64,000 bases of DNA from Martinezella lusitana. Lineage in GTDB: Bacteria; Pseudomonadota; Alphaproteobacteria; Rhizobiales; Rhizobiaceae. The notes under the pieces were generated by a model. That model ran no database searches. It saw only the letters and a list, made by a program, of their open reading frames with translations, and was not told the origin of the DNA. Position 1 is the first letter of the stretch. Every line of letters starts with the position of its first letter. The position numbers and the translations under genes are program-made. The stretch is from positions 681,740 to 745,739 of the forward strand of contig NZ_JACHBG010000002.1 of the NCBI RefSeq assembly GCF_014207095.1. Reading direction: 5' to 3'. This document shows positions 47,169 to 59,572 of this stretch, one piece after another.

Positions 47169-49049
47169 ATGTCTCAGCCGGATAGATTGGACCCGCGATT
47201 TTCCGCCGACGATGCGCTGTTCGGCGAAACCGGCGGCGGGGTTGCGCCGCTCGATGTGCTGAAGCGCGTCTATGGCTATTCGGCATTTCGCGGCAAGCAG
47301 CAGCAGGTGGTCGAGCACGTCGTTTCGGGTGGCGATGCCGTGGTGCTGTTTCCGACAGGGGCGGGCAAATCGCTGTGTTTCCAGATCCCGGCGCTTTGCC
47401 GCGACGGTATTGGTATCGTTGTTTCGCCATTGATCGCGCTGATGCGGGATCAGGTGGAGGCGATGAAGCAGCTGGGCATACGTGCTGCGGCATTGAACTC
47501 ATCGCTGTCGCGTGAGGAGGCCAGTGAGATCTATCGCGCCGTGTCCAACGGCACGCTCGATATGCTCTATGTCACGCCCGAGCGCATCCTGACCGACGGC
47601 TTCCAGCAGATGATCGCCAGGGCGAAGATTGCGCTCTTTGCAATCGATGAGGCGCACTGCGTCTCGCAATGGGGGCATGACTTCAGGCCGGAATATCGGG
47701 ATCTCGGCAAGCTTGCCGAGCTCTTCCCCGACGTGCCCCGTATCGCGCTGACGGCGACTGCCGACCCACACACACGCGACGATATCATCGAGCGGCTGGC
47801 TCTCGACGATGCCAAGGTCTTCACGACCAGCTTCGACCGGCTGAATATTGCCTATGAGATTGTCGAGCGCGACCAGCCGCGCCAGCAGTTGTTACGCTTC
47901 CTCGACGGCCATCGCGGCAATAGTGGCATTGTTTATTGCCTTTCTCGCGCCAAGGTCGAGGATACCGCGGACTGGCTGAACGGGCAGGGTGTGCGAGCGC
48001 TTCCCTATCATGCCGGCATGGACAGATCCCTGCGCGACGCCAATCAGGATGCGTTCCTGAAGGAAGAGGATCTATGTCTGGTGGCGACGGTTGCCTTCGG
48101 CATGGGCATCGATAAGCCCAATGTGCGTTACGTCGCACACCTCGATTTGCCGGGCTCGGTCGAAGCCTATTATCAGGAAACCGGTCGTGCGGGCCGTGAC
48201 GGGCTGCCGTCGGAGGTCTGGATGGCCTATGGCATGGCTGATGTCATCCAGCGGCGCCGGATGATCGACGAAGGCGGCGCGTCCGACGAGATCAAGCGCG
48301 TGGAGCGGGCGAAACTCAACGCGCTTCTTGCCATCTGCGAGACGGCGGGCTGCCGGCGGCAGTCCATTCTGGCCCATTTCGGCGAGGCTCATGATGGCGG
48401 TTGCGGCAACTGCGATACCTGCCTGAAACCCGTCGAGACCTGGGACGGCACGGAAGCGGCAATCAAGGCGCTGGCTGCGGTCTATCGCACCGGCGAACGT
48501 TTCGGCACCGGCCATGTCATCGATGTGCTGATGGGAACGGTCAACGACAAGACCGAGCGTTTCGGCCATGTCGACATGCCCGTCTTCGGAGCCGGGAAGG
48601 ATATTTCAGCCCGAAGCTGGCAATCGATCTTCCGGCAATTGCTGGCGAGCGGCCTTATCAGTGTCGATCATGCGGCTTTCGGCGCCATGAAGCTGGAAGA
48701 GGAGGCGAGGGCAGTCTTCAAGCGCGAACGGCAGGTCCTCTTCCGCAAGGATCGGCCCGAGACCGGGCGCCGCGGCAAGAAGGCTGGCCGACCGGAGCGG
48801 CAGGCCCATGGTCTTGCCGGAGAGGCGCAGGGCTTGTTCGACGCGTTGCGCGCGGAGCGGACGAGAATCGCCAAAGAGCTGGGCGTGCCGCCCTATGTCG
48901 TTTTCCCTGACACGACATTGATTGCTTTCGCGACCGAGCGGCCAAGAAATCATAAGGCGCTACTGGGGATCTCGGGTGTCGGGCAGTCGAAGCTCGAGCG
49001 CTATGGCGATGCGTTTCTTGCGGTGATCTCGAACTTCACCGATCGGTGA
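47169..49049 (+). CDS. recQ: ATP-dependent DNA helicase RecQ
   Basis: A 626-residue 3'-5' helicase used in recombination and repair. Walker [13 protein letters not shown] (Lys67), DEAH box [16 protein letters not shown] with the aromatic-rich loop, motif V/VI around [11 protein letters not shown] and [12 protein letters not shown]. The zinc site is CETAGC and CGNCDTC, followed by the RQC winged helix. The last ~80 residues form an HRDC domain ([20 protein letters not shown]). It starts 7 bases after dnaG, so the two are probably co-transcribed. Confidence 0.96.
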   Translation: MSQPDRLDPRFSADDALFGETGGGVAPLDVLKRVYGYSAFRGKQQQVVEHVVSGGDAVVLFPTGAGKSLCFQIPALCRDGIGIVVSPLIALMRDQVEAMKQLGIRAAALNSSLSREEASEIYRAVSNGTLDMLYVTPERILTDGFQQMIARAKIALFAIDEAHCVSQWGHDFRPEYRDLGKLAELFPDVPRIALTATADPHTRDDIIERLALDDAKVFTTSFDRLNIAYEIVERDQPRQQLLRFLDGHRGNSGIVYCLSRAKVEDTADWLNGQGVRALPYHAGMDRSLRDANQDAFLKEEDLCLVATVAFGMGIDKPNVRYVAHLDLPGSVEAYYQETGRAGRDGLPSEVWMAYGMADVIQRRRMIDEGGASDEIKRVERAKLNALLAICETAGCRRQSILAHFGEAHDGGCGNCDTCLKPVETWDGTEAAIKALAAVYRTGERFGTGHVIDVLMGTVNDKTERFGHVDMPVFGAGKDISARSWQSIFRQLLASGLISVDHAAFGAMKLEEEARAVFKRERQVLFRKDRPETGRRGKKAGRPERQAHGLAGEAQGLFDALRAERTRIAKELGVPPYVVFPDTTLIAFATERPRNHKALLGISGVGQSKLERYGDAFLAVISNFTDR

Positions 49050-49088
49050 CAATTGGCGGCGAAGTCTGAAAGAGCTTCAATTCCCACG

Positions 49089-49859
49089 CTACATGCGTAC
49101 GGTCATGCCGCCGTCGACGGTCAGGACATGGCCGTTGACGAAGGATGCGGCATCGCTGGCAAGGAAGAGTGCGGCACCGGCAATCTCGTCCGGCCGGCCC
49201 CAACGTTGAACCGGAATGCGTTGGCGGACGAAAGGGGTCAGTTCTTCATTCGCAGCCATCGCGGCGTTCGTTTCCGTTGCAAACCAGCCCGGAGCGATGG
49301 CGTTGCTGGTGATGCCATAGGGACCGAATTCCACCGCCATGCCGCGCACGAGGCCGGTTAGTCCCTGCTTGGCTGCCGGATAGACGCAATCTCCGGGCAT
49401 GACGACCTGGCCGCTGATCGAGGTGACGGAAATCAGCCGTCCGTGATTGCGCTGCTTCATCAAGCGGGCAGCATCGCGGGAGAGCATGATCGAGGCCGCA
49501 AGGTCCGTATTGAGCAAGGCGAGGATCGCCTCGTCATTAAAGTCGGCGAGTGGACGCCTGTCACGGGCGCCGACATTGTTGACCAATATGTCCAGCCGAC
49601 CATGATTTTTCTCAATATCTGCCATTGTCGCGCGCTGCGCTTCGCGGTCGGCAATATCGAAGGTGGCCGCTTCGGCGGAGCAGCCTCGCGCTTGGATCGT
49701 CTGGACGGCTTCATTCAGCGTCGTCGCCGTGCGCCCGTTCAGGATGACGTGGGCGCCGGCATCGGCAAGCGCCTGGCCCATTTCGAATCCCAGCCCGCGT
49801 CCGCCGCCCGTAACCAGGGCGACCCGCCCTTTCAGGGAGAATCTCTCGAATATGCTCAT
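49089..49859 (-). CDS. SDR-family oxidoreductase (gluconate 5-dehydrogenase-like)
   Basis: A 256-residue classical short-chain dehydrogenase. The cofactor motif is [25 protein letters not shown] follows; the catalytic Ser is in [10 protein letters not shown] and Tyr/Lys in VYPAAKQGL; the C-terminus ends [16 protein letters not shown]. Its closest family resemblance is to gluconate 5-dehydrogenase and 3-oxoacyl-ACP reductase proteins, so the substrate is uncertain. The ATG at 49859 fits the family better than an upstream GTG. Convergent with recQ and divergent from kbl. Confidence 0.88.
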   Translation of the reverse strand: MSIFERFSLKGRVALVTGGGRGLGFEMGQALADAGAHVILNGRTATTLNEAVQTIQARGCSAEAATFDIADREAQRATMADIEKNHGRLDILVNNVGARDRRPLADFNDEAILALLNTDLAASIMLSRDAARLMKQRNHGRLISVTSISGQVVMPGDCVYPAAKQGLTGLVRGMAVEFGPYGITSNAIAPGWFATETNAAMAANEELTPFVRQRIPVQRWGRPDEIAGAALFLASDAASFVNGHVLTVDGGMTVRM

Positions 49860-50122
49860 GATATCTCCATCAGAGGTGTGGGTGACCACCGTGTTTTCAC
49901 GATTATGGACTCAGTCAAGTAATTTTTGCAATAGCTGCAGGCGTAAATGGCACGAATGTGCCGTTGAGACAGCATTCGGGCAGTGGTAATCGGACTGCGT
50001 GGCGGCGTGTCGCGCCAGCGTCATGGCTCCATGCATTTTTGCCGCTGATGAATGCGGCAGGTGTGCTAATCCTGTGTTATCTCTCGGCCTGTTTCCGCCA
50101 TGATCAGTAACGGAATGCGACA

Positions 50123-51310
50123 ATGACCTCAGAATTTCTATCACACCTGCGCAGCGAGCTTGCCGGCTTGAAAGAAGCCGGTCTTTACAAGTCCGAGCGC
50201 GTCATCACCTCCAAACAAGCTGGCGAAATCGCGGTTGTCGGCGGAGCGCATGTGCTCAATTTTTGCGCCAACAACTATCTCGGCCTGGCCGACAATGAAG
50301 AACTCGCGGAGGCGGGGAAAAAGGCGCTCGATCGCTATGGTTACGGCATGGCCTCCGTTCGCTTTATCTGCGGCACGCAGGAAGAGCACAAGCAGCTCGA
50401 GGCCCGCATTTCATCCTTCCTCGGCATGGAAGATACGATCCTCTATTCCTCCTGCTTCGATGCGAATGGCGGCTTGTTCGAGACGCTGCTCTCCGAGGAC
50501 GACGCGATCATTTCGGATGCGCTCAACCATGCTTCGATCATCGACGGTGTGCGTCTCTCCAAGGCCAAACGTTTCCGCTATGCCAACAACGACATGGCGG
50601 CCCTGGAAGAAGAGCTGAAGAAGGCTGAGGGCAGCCGTTTCAAGCTGATCGCCACCGACGGTGTGTTCTCCATGGACGGCATCATCGCCAATCTCGGCGG
50701 CGTTTGCGATCTGGCCGAAAAATACGGCGCCATGGTCATGGTGGATGACAGCCATGCCGTCGGCTTCGTCGGCAAGAATGGTCGCGGCTCGGCGGAGCAT
50801 TGCGGCGTCGAAGGCCGGATCGATATCATTACGGGTACGCTCGGCAAGGCGCTCGGCGGTGCTTCGGGCGGCTATACCTCTGCCAAGGGCGAGGTCGTCG
50901 ATTGGCTGCGGCAGCGTTCGCGCCCTTATCTGTTCTCCAATACGCTGGCGCCGGTTATTGCCGCCGCATCGCTGAAGGTCTTCGATCTGATCGAGAACGG
51001 CGCGGAGCTGCGGGCACGGCTCAAGGGCAATGCCGAGCTTTTCCGCAGCGAGATGACGAAACTCGGCTTCACGCTCGCCGGTGCCGATCACCCGATCATT
51101 CCCGTGATGCTCGGCGACGCCAAGCTTGCGCAGGATATGGCGGCGCTGATGCTGAAAAAGGGCGTCTACGTTATCGGCTTCTCTTTCCCCGTCGTGCCCA
51201 AGGGGCAGGCGCGTATCCGCACGCAGATGTCGGCCGCCCATTCGAAGGCTGACGTCGAAAAGGCGATCGCGGCGTTCGCGGAAGCCGGAAAAGAACTTGG
51301 AATTATTTGA
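50123..51310 (+). CDS. kbl: Glycine C-acetyltransferase (2-amino-3-ketobutyrate CoA ligase)
   Basis: A 395-residue PLP enzyme that cleaves 2-amino-3-oxobutyrate with CoA to glycine and acetyl-CoA. It has the alpha-oxoamine synthase pattern: [56 protein letters not shown] and the Schiff-base Lys in [14 protein letters not shown]. It precedes tdh by 21 bases, forming the two-step threonine degradation operon. Confidence 0.97.
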   Translation: MTSEFLSHLRSELAGLKEAGLYKSERVITSKQAGEIAVVGGAHVLNFCANNYLGLADNEELAEAGKKALDRYGYGMASVRFICGTQEEHKQLEARISSFLGMEDTILYSSCFDANGGLFETLLSEDDAIISDALNHASIIDGVRLSKAKRFRYANNDMAALEEELKKAEGSRFKLIATDGVFSMDGIIANLGGVCDLAEKYGAMVMVDDSHAVGFVGKNGRGSAEHCGVEGRIDIITGTLGKALGGASGGYTSAKGEVVDWLRQRSRPYLFSNTLAPVIAAASLKVFDLIENGAELRARLKGNAELFRSEMTKLGFTLAGADHPIIPVMLGDAKLAQDMAALMLKKGVYVIGFSFPVVPKGQARIRTQMSAAHSKADVEKAIAAFAEAGKELGII

Positions 51311-51331
51311 GTTGGTTGGAGAGAACCGATC

Positions 51332-52369
51332 ATGTCGAACATGATGAAAGCGTTGGTCAAAGCCAAGCCTGAGGTCGGGTTGTGGATGGAGCATGTTCCG
51401 GTGCCTGAGGTCGGGCCGAACGATGTCCTGATCCGGGTCAGGAAGTCGGCAATCTGCGGGACCGACGTCCACATTTGGAACTGGGATCAATGGGCGCAAA
51501 AGACCATTCCGGTGCCGATGGTTGTCGGCCATGAGTTCTGTGGTGAGATCGCCGAAATCGGCTCGGCTGTTACGAAGTATCACGTCGGCGAGCGCGTCTC
51601 CGGCGAAGGGCATATCGTCTGCGGCAAGTGTCGCAACTGCCGTGCGGGCAGGGGTCATCTCTGCCGCAACACGCTCGGCGTCGGCGTCAACCGCCCAGGT
51701 TCCTTCGGGGAATTCGTCTGCATTCCCGAATCGAACGTCGTTCCGATCCCGGACGATATTCCGGATGAGATCGCCGCGATCTTCGACCCGTTCGGCAATG
51801 CGGTGCACACGGCACTTTCCTTCGATCTGGTCGGCGAGGATGTGCTCGTGACCGGGGCAGGTCCGATCGGCATCATGGGAGCCATGGTCGCCAAGCGCTC
51901 CGGCGCACGCAAGGTCGTGATCACAGACATCAATCCGACCCGGCTGGCGCTTGCCCGCAAGGTCGGCATCGATCACGTCGTCGATGCTTCCAAGGAAAAT
52001 CTTGCGGATGTGATGAAATCCGTCGGCATGACCGAAGGCTTCGACGTCGGTCTGGAAATGTCGGGTGCGGCACCGGCCTTCCGCGACATGATCGACAAGA
52101 TGAACAATGGCGGCAAGATCGCCATTCTCGGCATCGCGCCGGCCGGCTTCGAGATCGACTGGAACAAGGTCATCTTCAAAATGCTGAACCTGAAGGGCAT
52201 CTATGGTCGCGAAATGTTCGAGACCTGGTACAAGATGATCGCCTTCGTTCAAGGTGGTCTCGACCTCTCTCCGCTCATTACGCACCGCATCGGCATCGAT
52301 GACTTCCGTGATGGCTTCGAGGCCATGCGTTCCGGCAATTCCGGCAAGGTCGTCATGGACTGGAACTGA
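51332..52369 (+). CDS. tdh: L-threonine 3-dehydrogenase
   Basis: A 345-residue zinc-dependent NAD+ dehydrogenase converting threonine to 2-amino-3-oxobutyrate. Catalytic zinc ligand region is [14 protein letters not shown] and [12 protein letters not shown]; the structural zinc cluster is [15 protein letters not shown]; the NAD motif [14 protein letters not shown] follows. Product is passed to kbl encoded just upstream. Co-transcription with kbl is inferred from spacing and function. Confidence 0.97.
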   Translation: MSNMMKALVKAKPEVGLWMEHVPVPEVGPNDVLIRVRKSAICGTDVHIWNWDQWAQKTIPVPMVVGHEFCGEIAEIGSAVTKYHVGERVSGEGHIVCGKCRNCRAGRGHLCRNTLGVGVNRPGSFGEFVCIPESNVVPIPDDIPDEIAAIFDPFGNAVHTALSFDLVGEDVLVTGAGPIGIMGAMVAKRSGARKVVITDINPTRLALARKVGIDHVVDASKENLADVMKSVGMTEGFDVGLEMSGAAPAFRDMIDKMNNGGKIAILGIAPAGFEIDWNKVIFKMLNLKGIYGREMFETWYKMIAFVQGGLDLSPLITHRIGIDDFRDGFEAMRSGNSGKVVMDWN

Positions 52370-52817
52370 TCCCGACTGTCGCTTTACGGCATCGGTCGTG
52401 CAGGCCGATGCCGTGAACGCGCAGGTTTCTTTAGAATCCTCTTGTCATCGCGCAGGGACTTCCTAAATACGGAAAATAATTGAATATGACGCGCAGAGCC
52501 TGTGGATAAGGCTTTTTCGCGCATTTAATGGGCTTTTTTGCTGGAAAAGCTTGACGAGAACCAAAATTCTGGGAATCACCGTTTGACTTCGGAAAGAACG
52601 GTAAGACTGGATCGAGCGGATCACCTGATACCATGGCCGGAAACCTAGACGCAATCCAGCTTTGTACTTCGGAGCAGGTGATCGTGGTTAATCGGACATT
52701 AAAGATCATTCCGTAGGTGTTGGTCGGTGAGTCGAGGCTGGCGCAGGGCGTGCCGGCGCGATTGAAATGTTCTACCGCATGTGAGTTTGCAGCGTCAGGG
52801 AAAGCGACGATATAGAG
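52370..52817 (+). other. Intergenic region containing rpoD leader/promoter
   Basis: There are 448 bases between tdh and rpoD. It should hold the rpoD promoter. TTGACT near 52582 and TTGAAA near 52764 were examined but no convincing -10 at normal spacing was found. No RNA or small gene could be supported. Confidence 0.4.
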
Positions 52818-54875
<2,058 letters not shown>

Positions 54876-54907
54876 CGCTTGCCACAACCGGCACTGTCAC
54901 GACATCG

Positions 54908-54938
54908 AACCCGGTTTGCGCAAGCGAACCGGGTTTTT
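54908..54938 (+). terminator. Rho-independent terminator of rpoD
   Basis: A 12-bp stem built on AACCCGGTT/AACCGGGTT closed by a GCAA tetraloop and followed by TTTTT, 32 bases after the rpoD stop. Confidence 0.92.
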
Positions 54939-54971
54939 CATTGAAATCTGATCGGGATAGAGGTGTTGGCT

Positions 54972-55772
54972 ATGGCAAACAAATCGCCGGCTTTCGAATT
55001 GTCTTTGCCGCCACGGCTGCAGGATTTACTGGCTGGGTACGAATGGCGGCAGGATGCGCTTGGCTGCTCGTCGGCCTATGTCTTCCGGCTGGAAGCGGAA
55101 GGCCGCGCGCCGGTCTACCTCAAGACCGAGCTCATCGATCCGTTGGGGGAATTGTCGGGCGAGGTTGCGAGGCTGCGCTGGCTTGCCTTGCGGGAGCTTG
55201 CCTGCCCGCAGGTCATTGCGCATGAGAGGGACGATGAGCGGGAATGGTTGTTGATGAGCGCCCTTCCGGGCGCGGACCTTGTCAGCGAGGACGGGATGTC
55301 GCCGACCGAGCGCGTGCACCTTCTGGCGAATGCCTTGCGGCGTTTGCATGCTGTCGACATCGCGACATGCCCCTTCGATCATCGCCTGGACAATAAGGTT
55401 GCCGAGGCAAAGGCACATCTGCTTGCCGGCCGCGTCGATGAGGAAGACTTCGACGACGAAAGGCTCGGGAGATCCGCGCGGGACCTTTTCCGCGAACTTG
55501 AGGAGCGTCGGCCGGCAACGGAGGATTTCGTCGTCACTCATGGTGACGCCTGCCTCCCGAACTTCATGGCCGATGGCGATACGTTCAGCGGTTATATCGA
55601 TTGCGGCCGCCTTGGTATTGCCGATCGCCATCAGGATATCGCGCTTGCTTGCGTCAGCATCGAACGAAACTTCGGTAAGGAGCTGATATCACAGTTTCTG
55701 AAGGTCTATGGCGATTTTGAGCCGCAGGCGGAAAAGATGGCCTACTATCAGTTGCTGGACGAGTTCTTCTAA
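54972..55772 (+). CDS. Aminoglycoside 3'-phosphotransferase-like kinase
   Basis: A 266-residue protein-kinase-fold small-molecule kinase. N-lobe: SAYVFRLEAEGRAPVYLKTE with the ATP-binding Lys. Catalytic loop: FVVTHGDACLPNFMADGD; metal-binding region GYIDCGRLGIADRHQDIALA, the Asp of the DFG-equivalent; and the C-terminal YYQLLDEFF found in APH(3') enzymes. The sequence pattern is that of APH(3') aminoglycoside phosphotransferases (APH-II/neo-like); true activity cannot be read. ATG 54972 has a modest ribosome site. It is single and follows the rpoD terminator. Confidence 0.85.
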   Translation: MANKSPAFELSLPPRLQDLLAGYEWRQDALGCSSAYVFRLEAEGRAPVYLKTELIDPLGELSGEVARLRWLALRELACPQVIAHERDDEREWLLMSALPGADLVSEDGMSPTERVHLLANALRRLHAVDIATCPFDHRLDNKVAEAKAHLLAGRVDEEDFDDERLGRSARDLFRELEERRPATEDFVVTHGDACLPNFMADGDTFSGYIDCGRLGIADRHQDIALACVSIERNFGKELISQFLKVYGDFEPQAEKMAYYQLLDEFF

Positions 55773-56009
55773 ACGGTGGATGCCTCTGCTTTCACGCCAT
55801 GTGATCACGCAGGTTTGTTTTTGCGCCATTGCGGATCGTCCGGAGGCCTGACAAGTTCGATTTCGACGTCAGCCCCTTTCCGGGCGTGCTGTCGGATACC
55901 ATATGTCAGCGACTTGACCATACGCTGATCTGTTTGCCGGTAAGGATCGAATGAATCGATGCGCTATGCCCTCTTGATAGCTTTCTCCTCGAGAGCCATA
56001 CGCTGAACG

Positions 56010-57458
56010 ATGGAAAAGCTTGCGGAAAAACGGGATAGGGAGATGAGGCCGGGCTTTGTCCTGTCGATCCTCCTGCACGTCCTGTTTGTCGCTATTTTCC
56101 TGCTGCCGCTGCTGCCGGCGCCTCCGCAGGCAAAGCCCGAGCAAAGCGTCAATGTCGAGCTCGTGCCGCAGCAGGAAGAAAAGCAGGAGCTTGCGACGAA
56201 GGCGAACGAGAAGCCGGACCAGCCTCCGAAGCCCATGCCCAAGCCTGACGAGACGCAGGCGCAGGAGACGGCAGGCTCCAAGGACAAGCCGCAGCAGCCT
56301 CAAGGAAAGAAATCCGACGAGCAGCCGCCAAAGCAATCCGATCCGAAGGGCAAGGAACATGCCGAGAAGCCCGCGACCAAATCGGCTGAGGCCAAAGCCG
56401 ACAAGCCCGACGAGCAGGCGGAAAAGCCTGAGCCCAAAGCGGATGACGCCAGCGCCGACAAACCCCTCGAGAAGGCCGAGCAGAAACCTTCCGCCACAGA
56501 GACGCCTCTTCCGGATATGAAGGGCGATCAGAAGGACGCGACGACCACGCAGCAGGCCGAAGCTCAGCCGACCGATACGCCGCCAACGCCACCGAAAGAT
56601 GCGGCGGCCGAACAACAGGCTGAAGCGCAGGCTGCTGCTGCCGCGCAAGCCCAGGCAGAAGCGCAGGCGGCACAACAGGCGCAGGCGGCGCAACAGCAGG
56701 CCGATGCCAAAGATCAGCAAGTGAATGCGGCTAAGCCGCAGGCAAGCGACGCTACGGCCAAAACTTCCTCCTCGGCGCCGGACGTCCTGACGACCAATGA
56801 GCCCTCGGATTCGCAGGTGCAGCAACCACAGGCGCCGTCGACCGATCAGAATATTCCGCAGGCTCGGCAGGCAGAACAGGCTGCGTCATCCGATCCTCAG
56901 CAATCTCCGGTCGGGCAGCCCAAAGATGAGGCGAAAGCCCCGCCGCAGATTGTCGTTCCGACGGTAAAGCCTTCGCCAGCGCCGCAAAGCTCTCAAAGTA
57001 AATCTGCTTCGAGCAGTCAATCCGGTTCCACGAGTGGCACCGGATTGGTCACCGAGCCGCAAACGCCTAAATCACTTGTGCCGAAGAGGGCTGTGCAGGC
57101 TAAGAAGCTCTATTCTGGTGCCGAGATGGCTCGATTGTCGAAGAGCGACTACGACGCTTGGAAGAAGCTGCCGCGGCGTGATCGAGTGCGTTATCTTTGC
57201 AACTCTGAAGAAAAGCTGCAATTTAGTCATGATCTCCACGCTGTAGGCTTCAATAACTCTGCGCTATCGCCTGCGTTGCTTTCAAACGTCAGTTTATTTG
57301 GCGATGGGCTTGTAGTAAACACGCCCAATGGCTTGCAAAGGGTAGCATTCACTTGTGAGGTTGACAGCGATGCACTTAAAGTTATCGCTTTTTCCTATAC
57401 CCTTAGAGGGGCTGTTTCCCCGAGTCAGTTGGACAGATCGCGCTTTTTCGGAAATTGA
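56010..57458 (+). CDS. TonB/TolA-like DUF930 protein
   Basis: A 482-residue protein with an N-terminal membrane anchor (about residues 14-36, GFVLSILLHVLFVAIFLLPL). A very long extended linker of about 330 residues follows, rich in Pro, Lys, Glu, Gln and Ala, then a C-terminal DUF930 domain (about 377-478) with LYSGAEMARLSKSDYDAW, RVRYLCNSEEKLQFS and VAFTCEVDSDALKVIAF. The layout mimics TonB/TolA: inner-membrane anchor, periplasm-spanning linker, C-terminal partner-binding domain. Pro/Lys and Ala/Gln repeat composition differs from neighbouring genes, as expected for a linker. Confidence 0.82.
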   Translation: MEKLAEKRDREMRPGFVLSILLHVLFVAIFLLPLLPAPPQAKPEQSVNVELVPQQEEKQELATKANEKPDQPPKPMPKPDETQAQETAGSKDKPQQPQGKKSDEQPPKQSDPKGKEHAEKPATKSAEAKADKPDEQAEKPEPKADDASADKPLEKAEQKPSATETPLPDMKGDQKDATTTQQAEAQPTDTPPTPPKDAAAEQQAEAQAAAAAQAQAEAQAAQQAQAAQQQADAKDQQVNAAKPQASDATAKTSSSAPDVLTTNEPSDSQVQQPQAPSTDQNIPQARQAEQAASSDPQQSPVGQPKDEAKAPPQIVVPTVKPSPAPQSSQSKSASSSQSGSTSGTGLVTEPQTPKSLVPKRAVQAKKLYSGAEMARLSKSDYDAWKKLPRRDRVRYLCNSEEKLQFSHDLHAVGFNNSALSPALLSNVSLFGDGLVVNTPNGLQRVAFTCEVDSDALKVIAFSYTLRGAVSPSQLDRSRFFGN

Positions 57459-57596
57459 TTCCGACCAGTCGCCATCGGCTTTCCGCTGAAACAATAGTTT
57501 ATTGTTAGCCCAAATCGAAATTCGGATCATTTCATCATACAATTGCCTGTATCTCCCTGATTCAGTGTCCTCCCATCGCACATTTCTACGATCCCT

Positions 57597-58577
57597 ATGT
57601 CCTCGATTACAGCCGATTCCAATTCCGCGGCCGCCAGCCGCTCCGCCTTGCGTGGCGTCCTTGTGGCATTTTCGGCCTATGCGGTATTTGCCTTCAGCGA
57701 TGCCTCGATCAAGATCCTGCATGGTGTTGTTCCCTCCTATCAGGTCGCCTTCATCGGAGCGTTGTTCGGCTTTGCGGCGGTGCCCTTCCTGAAGAGGCGG
57801 GAGGATGCCTGGCTCGACATGGTGAAGACGTCGAACCGGCCTATGTGGCTGCTGCGCTTCATTTGCGGCGCGATCGGAGCGATCTGCTCCGTTATCGCTT
57901 TCACCAAGCTGCCGATGGCGGAAGCCTTTTCGCTACTGTTCCTGCTGCCGTCTTTCGTGACGATCCTCTCGGTGATCTTTCTTAAGGAGGATGTGCGTTG
58001 GCAGCGCTGGACAGCGGTCATTCTCGGCTTCGTCGGCGTGCTGATCGTTTTGCGTCCCGGCTTTCGCGAACTCTCTGTCGGCCATTTCTGCGCGGCGGTT
58101 GGCGGCCTTGCCGCTGCAATCTCGATCGTCATCAACCGCGCGCTTGGTTCGAAGGAAAAACGCATTTCGCTCTATGGCGCTGGTCTCTTCGGTACGCTGA
58201 TCGTTAGTGGCTTCCTCATGATTTCGGAGGTTACAGCGCCGACTGCGACACAGTGGATCTTCCTGGCGAGTTACGGCCTGCTGGGTGCGCTCGGCAACGT
58301 GTTGCTGATGAATGCGGCTCATATGGCTCCGGCCAATCTGGTCGCGCCGCCGCAATATAGCCAGATGCTCTGGGCGATCGTCTTCGGTTATCTTTTGTTC
58401 AACGACAGCATCGACATGCCCATGGCTTTCGGTATCCTCCTCATCATCTTCTCCGGTCTGCTGACGCTGGCGCGGGAGCGCAAACGCGGCACGCCGCTGC
58501 CGACGGCCGTTGCCGGCAATACCCAGGCAGCCTTCGCCACGGCGCAGGAGGATGAGCCTAAAGCTGCGGAGCGATAA
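57597..58577 (+). CDS. DMT-superfamily permease (EamA)
   Basis: A 326-residue inner-membrane transporter with ten segments in two EamA repeats. First repeat: GVLVAFSAYAVFAFSDASIK and FTKLPMAEAFSLLFLLPSF; second repeat: GLLGALGNVLLMNAAHMAP and YSQMLWAIVFGYLLFND. The tail of about 35 residues is Ala/Glu-rich and cytoplasmic. Likely exports a metabolite; substrate unknown. Separated from the DUF930 gene by 138 bases. Confidence 0.9.
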   Translation: MSSITADSNSAAASRSALRGVLVAFSAYAVFAFSDASIKILHGVVPSYQVAFIGALFGFAAVPFLKRREDAWLDMVKTSNRPMWLLRFICGAIGAICSVIAFTKLPMAEAFSLLFLLPSFVTILSVIFLKEDVRWQRWTAVILGFVGVLIVLRPGFRELSVGHFCAAVGGLAAAISIVINRALGSKEKRISLYGAGLFGTLIVSGFLMISEVTAPTATQWIFLASYGLLGALGNVLLMNAAHMAPANLVAPPQYSQMLWAIVFGYLLFNDSIDMPMAFGILLIIFSGLLTLARERKRGTPLPTAVAGNTQAAFATAQEDEPKAAER

Positions 58578-58684
58578 TGCGACCCGGGCAGCGTGGGATC
58601 GAGATTGCCAGCCGCACCGCCGCCGCGCTAAGCTTTGTCAGCATCCCCGATTAGGGATGTTAGCTCGTTGAGGAAGCGACACGG

Positions 58685-59491
58685 ATGAAGCCCGGCCAAT
58701 TCAGGATATTCCGAACTCCGCTTGCCGGCGTCGAGGCCGTGAAGGCGGAAACGGGCCACAGCTTTCCCAAGCACACGCATGATCAGTTCGGCATAGGCCT
58801 GATCGACGCCGGTGCCCAGGCTTCGCTTAGCGGACGAGGCATGGTGCGGGCCGAGGCTGGCGATATCATCAGCGTCAATCCGAACGAGGTGCATGACGGC
58901 ATGCCAGTTGGCGACAGCAGGGCGTGGTCGATGCTCTATTTCGATCCGCGAGTCATTGCCGATCTGTTGCAGAATATCGGCGAGGGCGGGATGGGTGAGG
59001 TGGAGTTCCCGTCTCCGGTCATTCGCAACGCCGAACTGGTTTCGAAGTTCAGGACTCTGTTTCCGCTTCTGATTGACCAACCAGCGCCGCAGGATGGCCT
59101 GTTGCGGGATGGGTTGCTGTTGTCCCTCGTTGCTCGTGTCATGAGCGAGAGCGGGCAAAGTTTACGCGATGTCGCCGCCCCTGCCGCCATCGGCCGCGCC
59201 CGCGAGTTGATCGATGACGATCCCGCCGCACCTTTCACTCTTGCCGAACTCGCCAATGTCTGCGGGCTCAGCCAGTTCCAATTCCTGCGCGCGTTCAGCA
59301 AGGCGACGGGGCTTACGCCGCATGCCTATTTGCTGCAACGTCGTATCCAGGAGGCGCGGCGGCTGATTGCGCTTGGCACGCCGCTGGCGGAAGCGGCCTT
59401 TGCCTGTGGTTTTGCCGATCAAAGCCACATGACGCGGCTCTTTGTGCGCAACTTCGGCGTCTCGCCCGGTGCCTATGCGGCAGCGTGCTGA
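58685..59491 (+). CDS. AraC-family transcriptional regulator
   Basis: A 268-residue regulator. The N-terminal cupin-like sensing half contains GHSFPKHTHDQFGIGLIDAG and GDIISVNPNEVHDG. The C-terminal double HTH is FTLAELANVCGLSQFQFLRA and AAFACGFADQSHMTRLFVR, with GVSPGAY closing. The nearest downstream gene is the B3/4 protein, 81 bases later on the same strand, which it may control. Effector unknown. Confidence 0.92.
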   Translation: MKPGQFRIFRTPLAGVEAVKAETGHSFPKHTHDQFGIGLIDAGAQASLSGRGMVRAEAGDIISVNPNEVHDGMPVGDSRAWSMLYFDPRVIADLLQNIGEGGMGEVEFPSPVIRNAELVSKFRTLFPLLIDQPAPQDGLLRDGLLLSLVARVMSESGQSLRDVAAPAAIGRARELIDDDPAAPFTLAELANVCGLSQFQFLRAFSKATGLTPHAYLLQRRIQEARRLIALGTPLAEAAFACGFADQSHMTRLFVRNFGVSPGAYAAAC

Positions 59492-59572
59492 CGCCTCTGC
59501 AATTTCATTCAAGACCGCGCGATGGCGACGGGGTTTTCTGCGGCGCCAGTCGAGACTGCAGAAGGAGAGATC

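Noticed and set aside
50411..52285. 624-codon minus-strand frame opposite kbl-tdh
   Set aside because: Shadow of kbl and tdh, whose motifs and spacing are clear.
47169..52369. recQ-SDR-kbl-tdh block considered as a genomic island
   Set aside because: No integrase, no tRNA or flanking repeat, and composition similar to the surroundings. Reported only as a synteny oddity.
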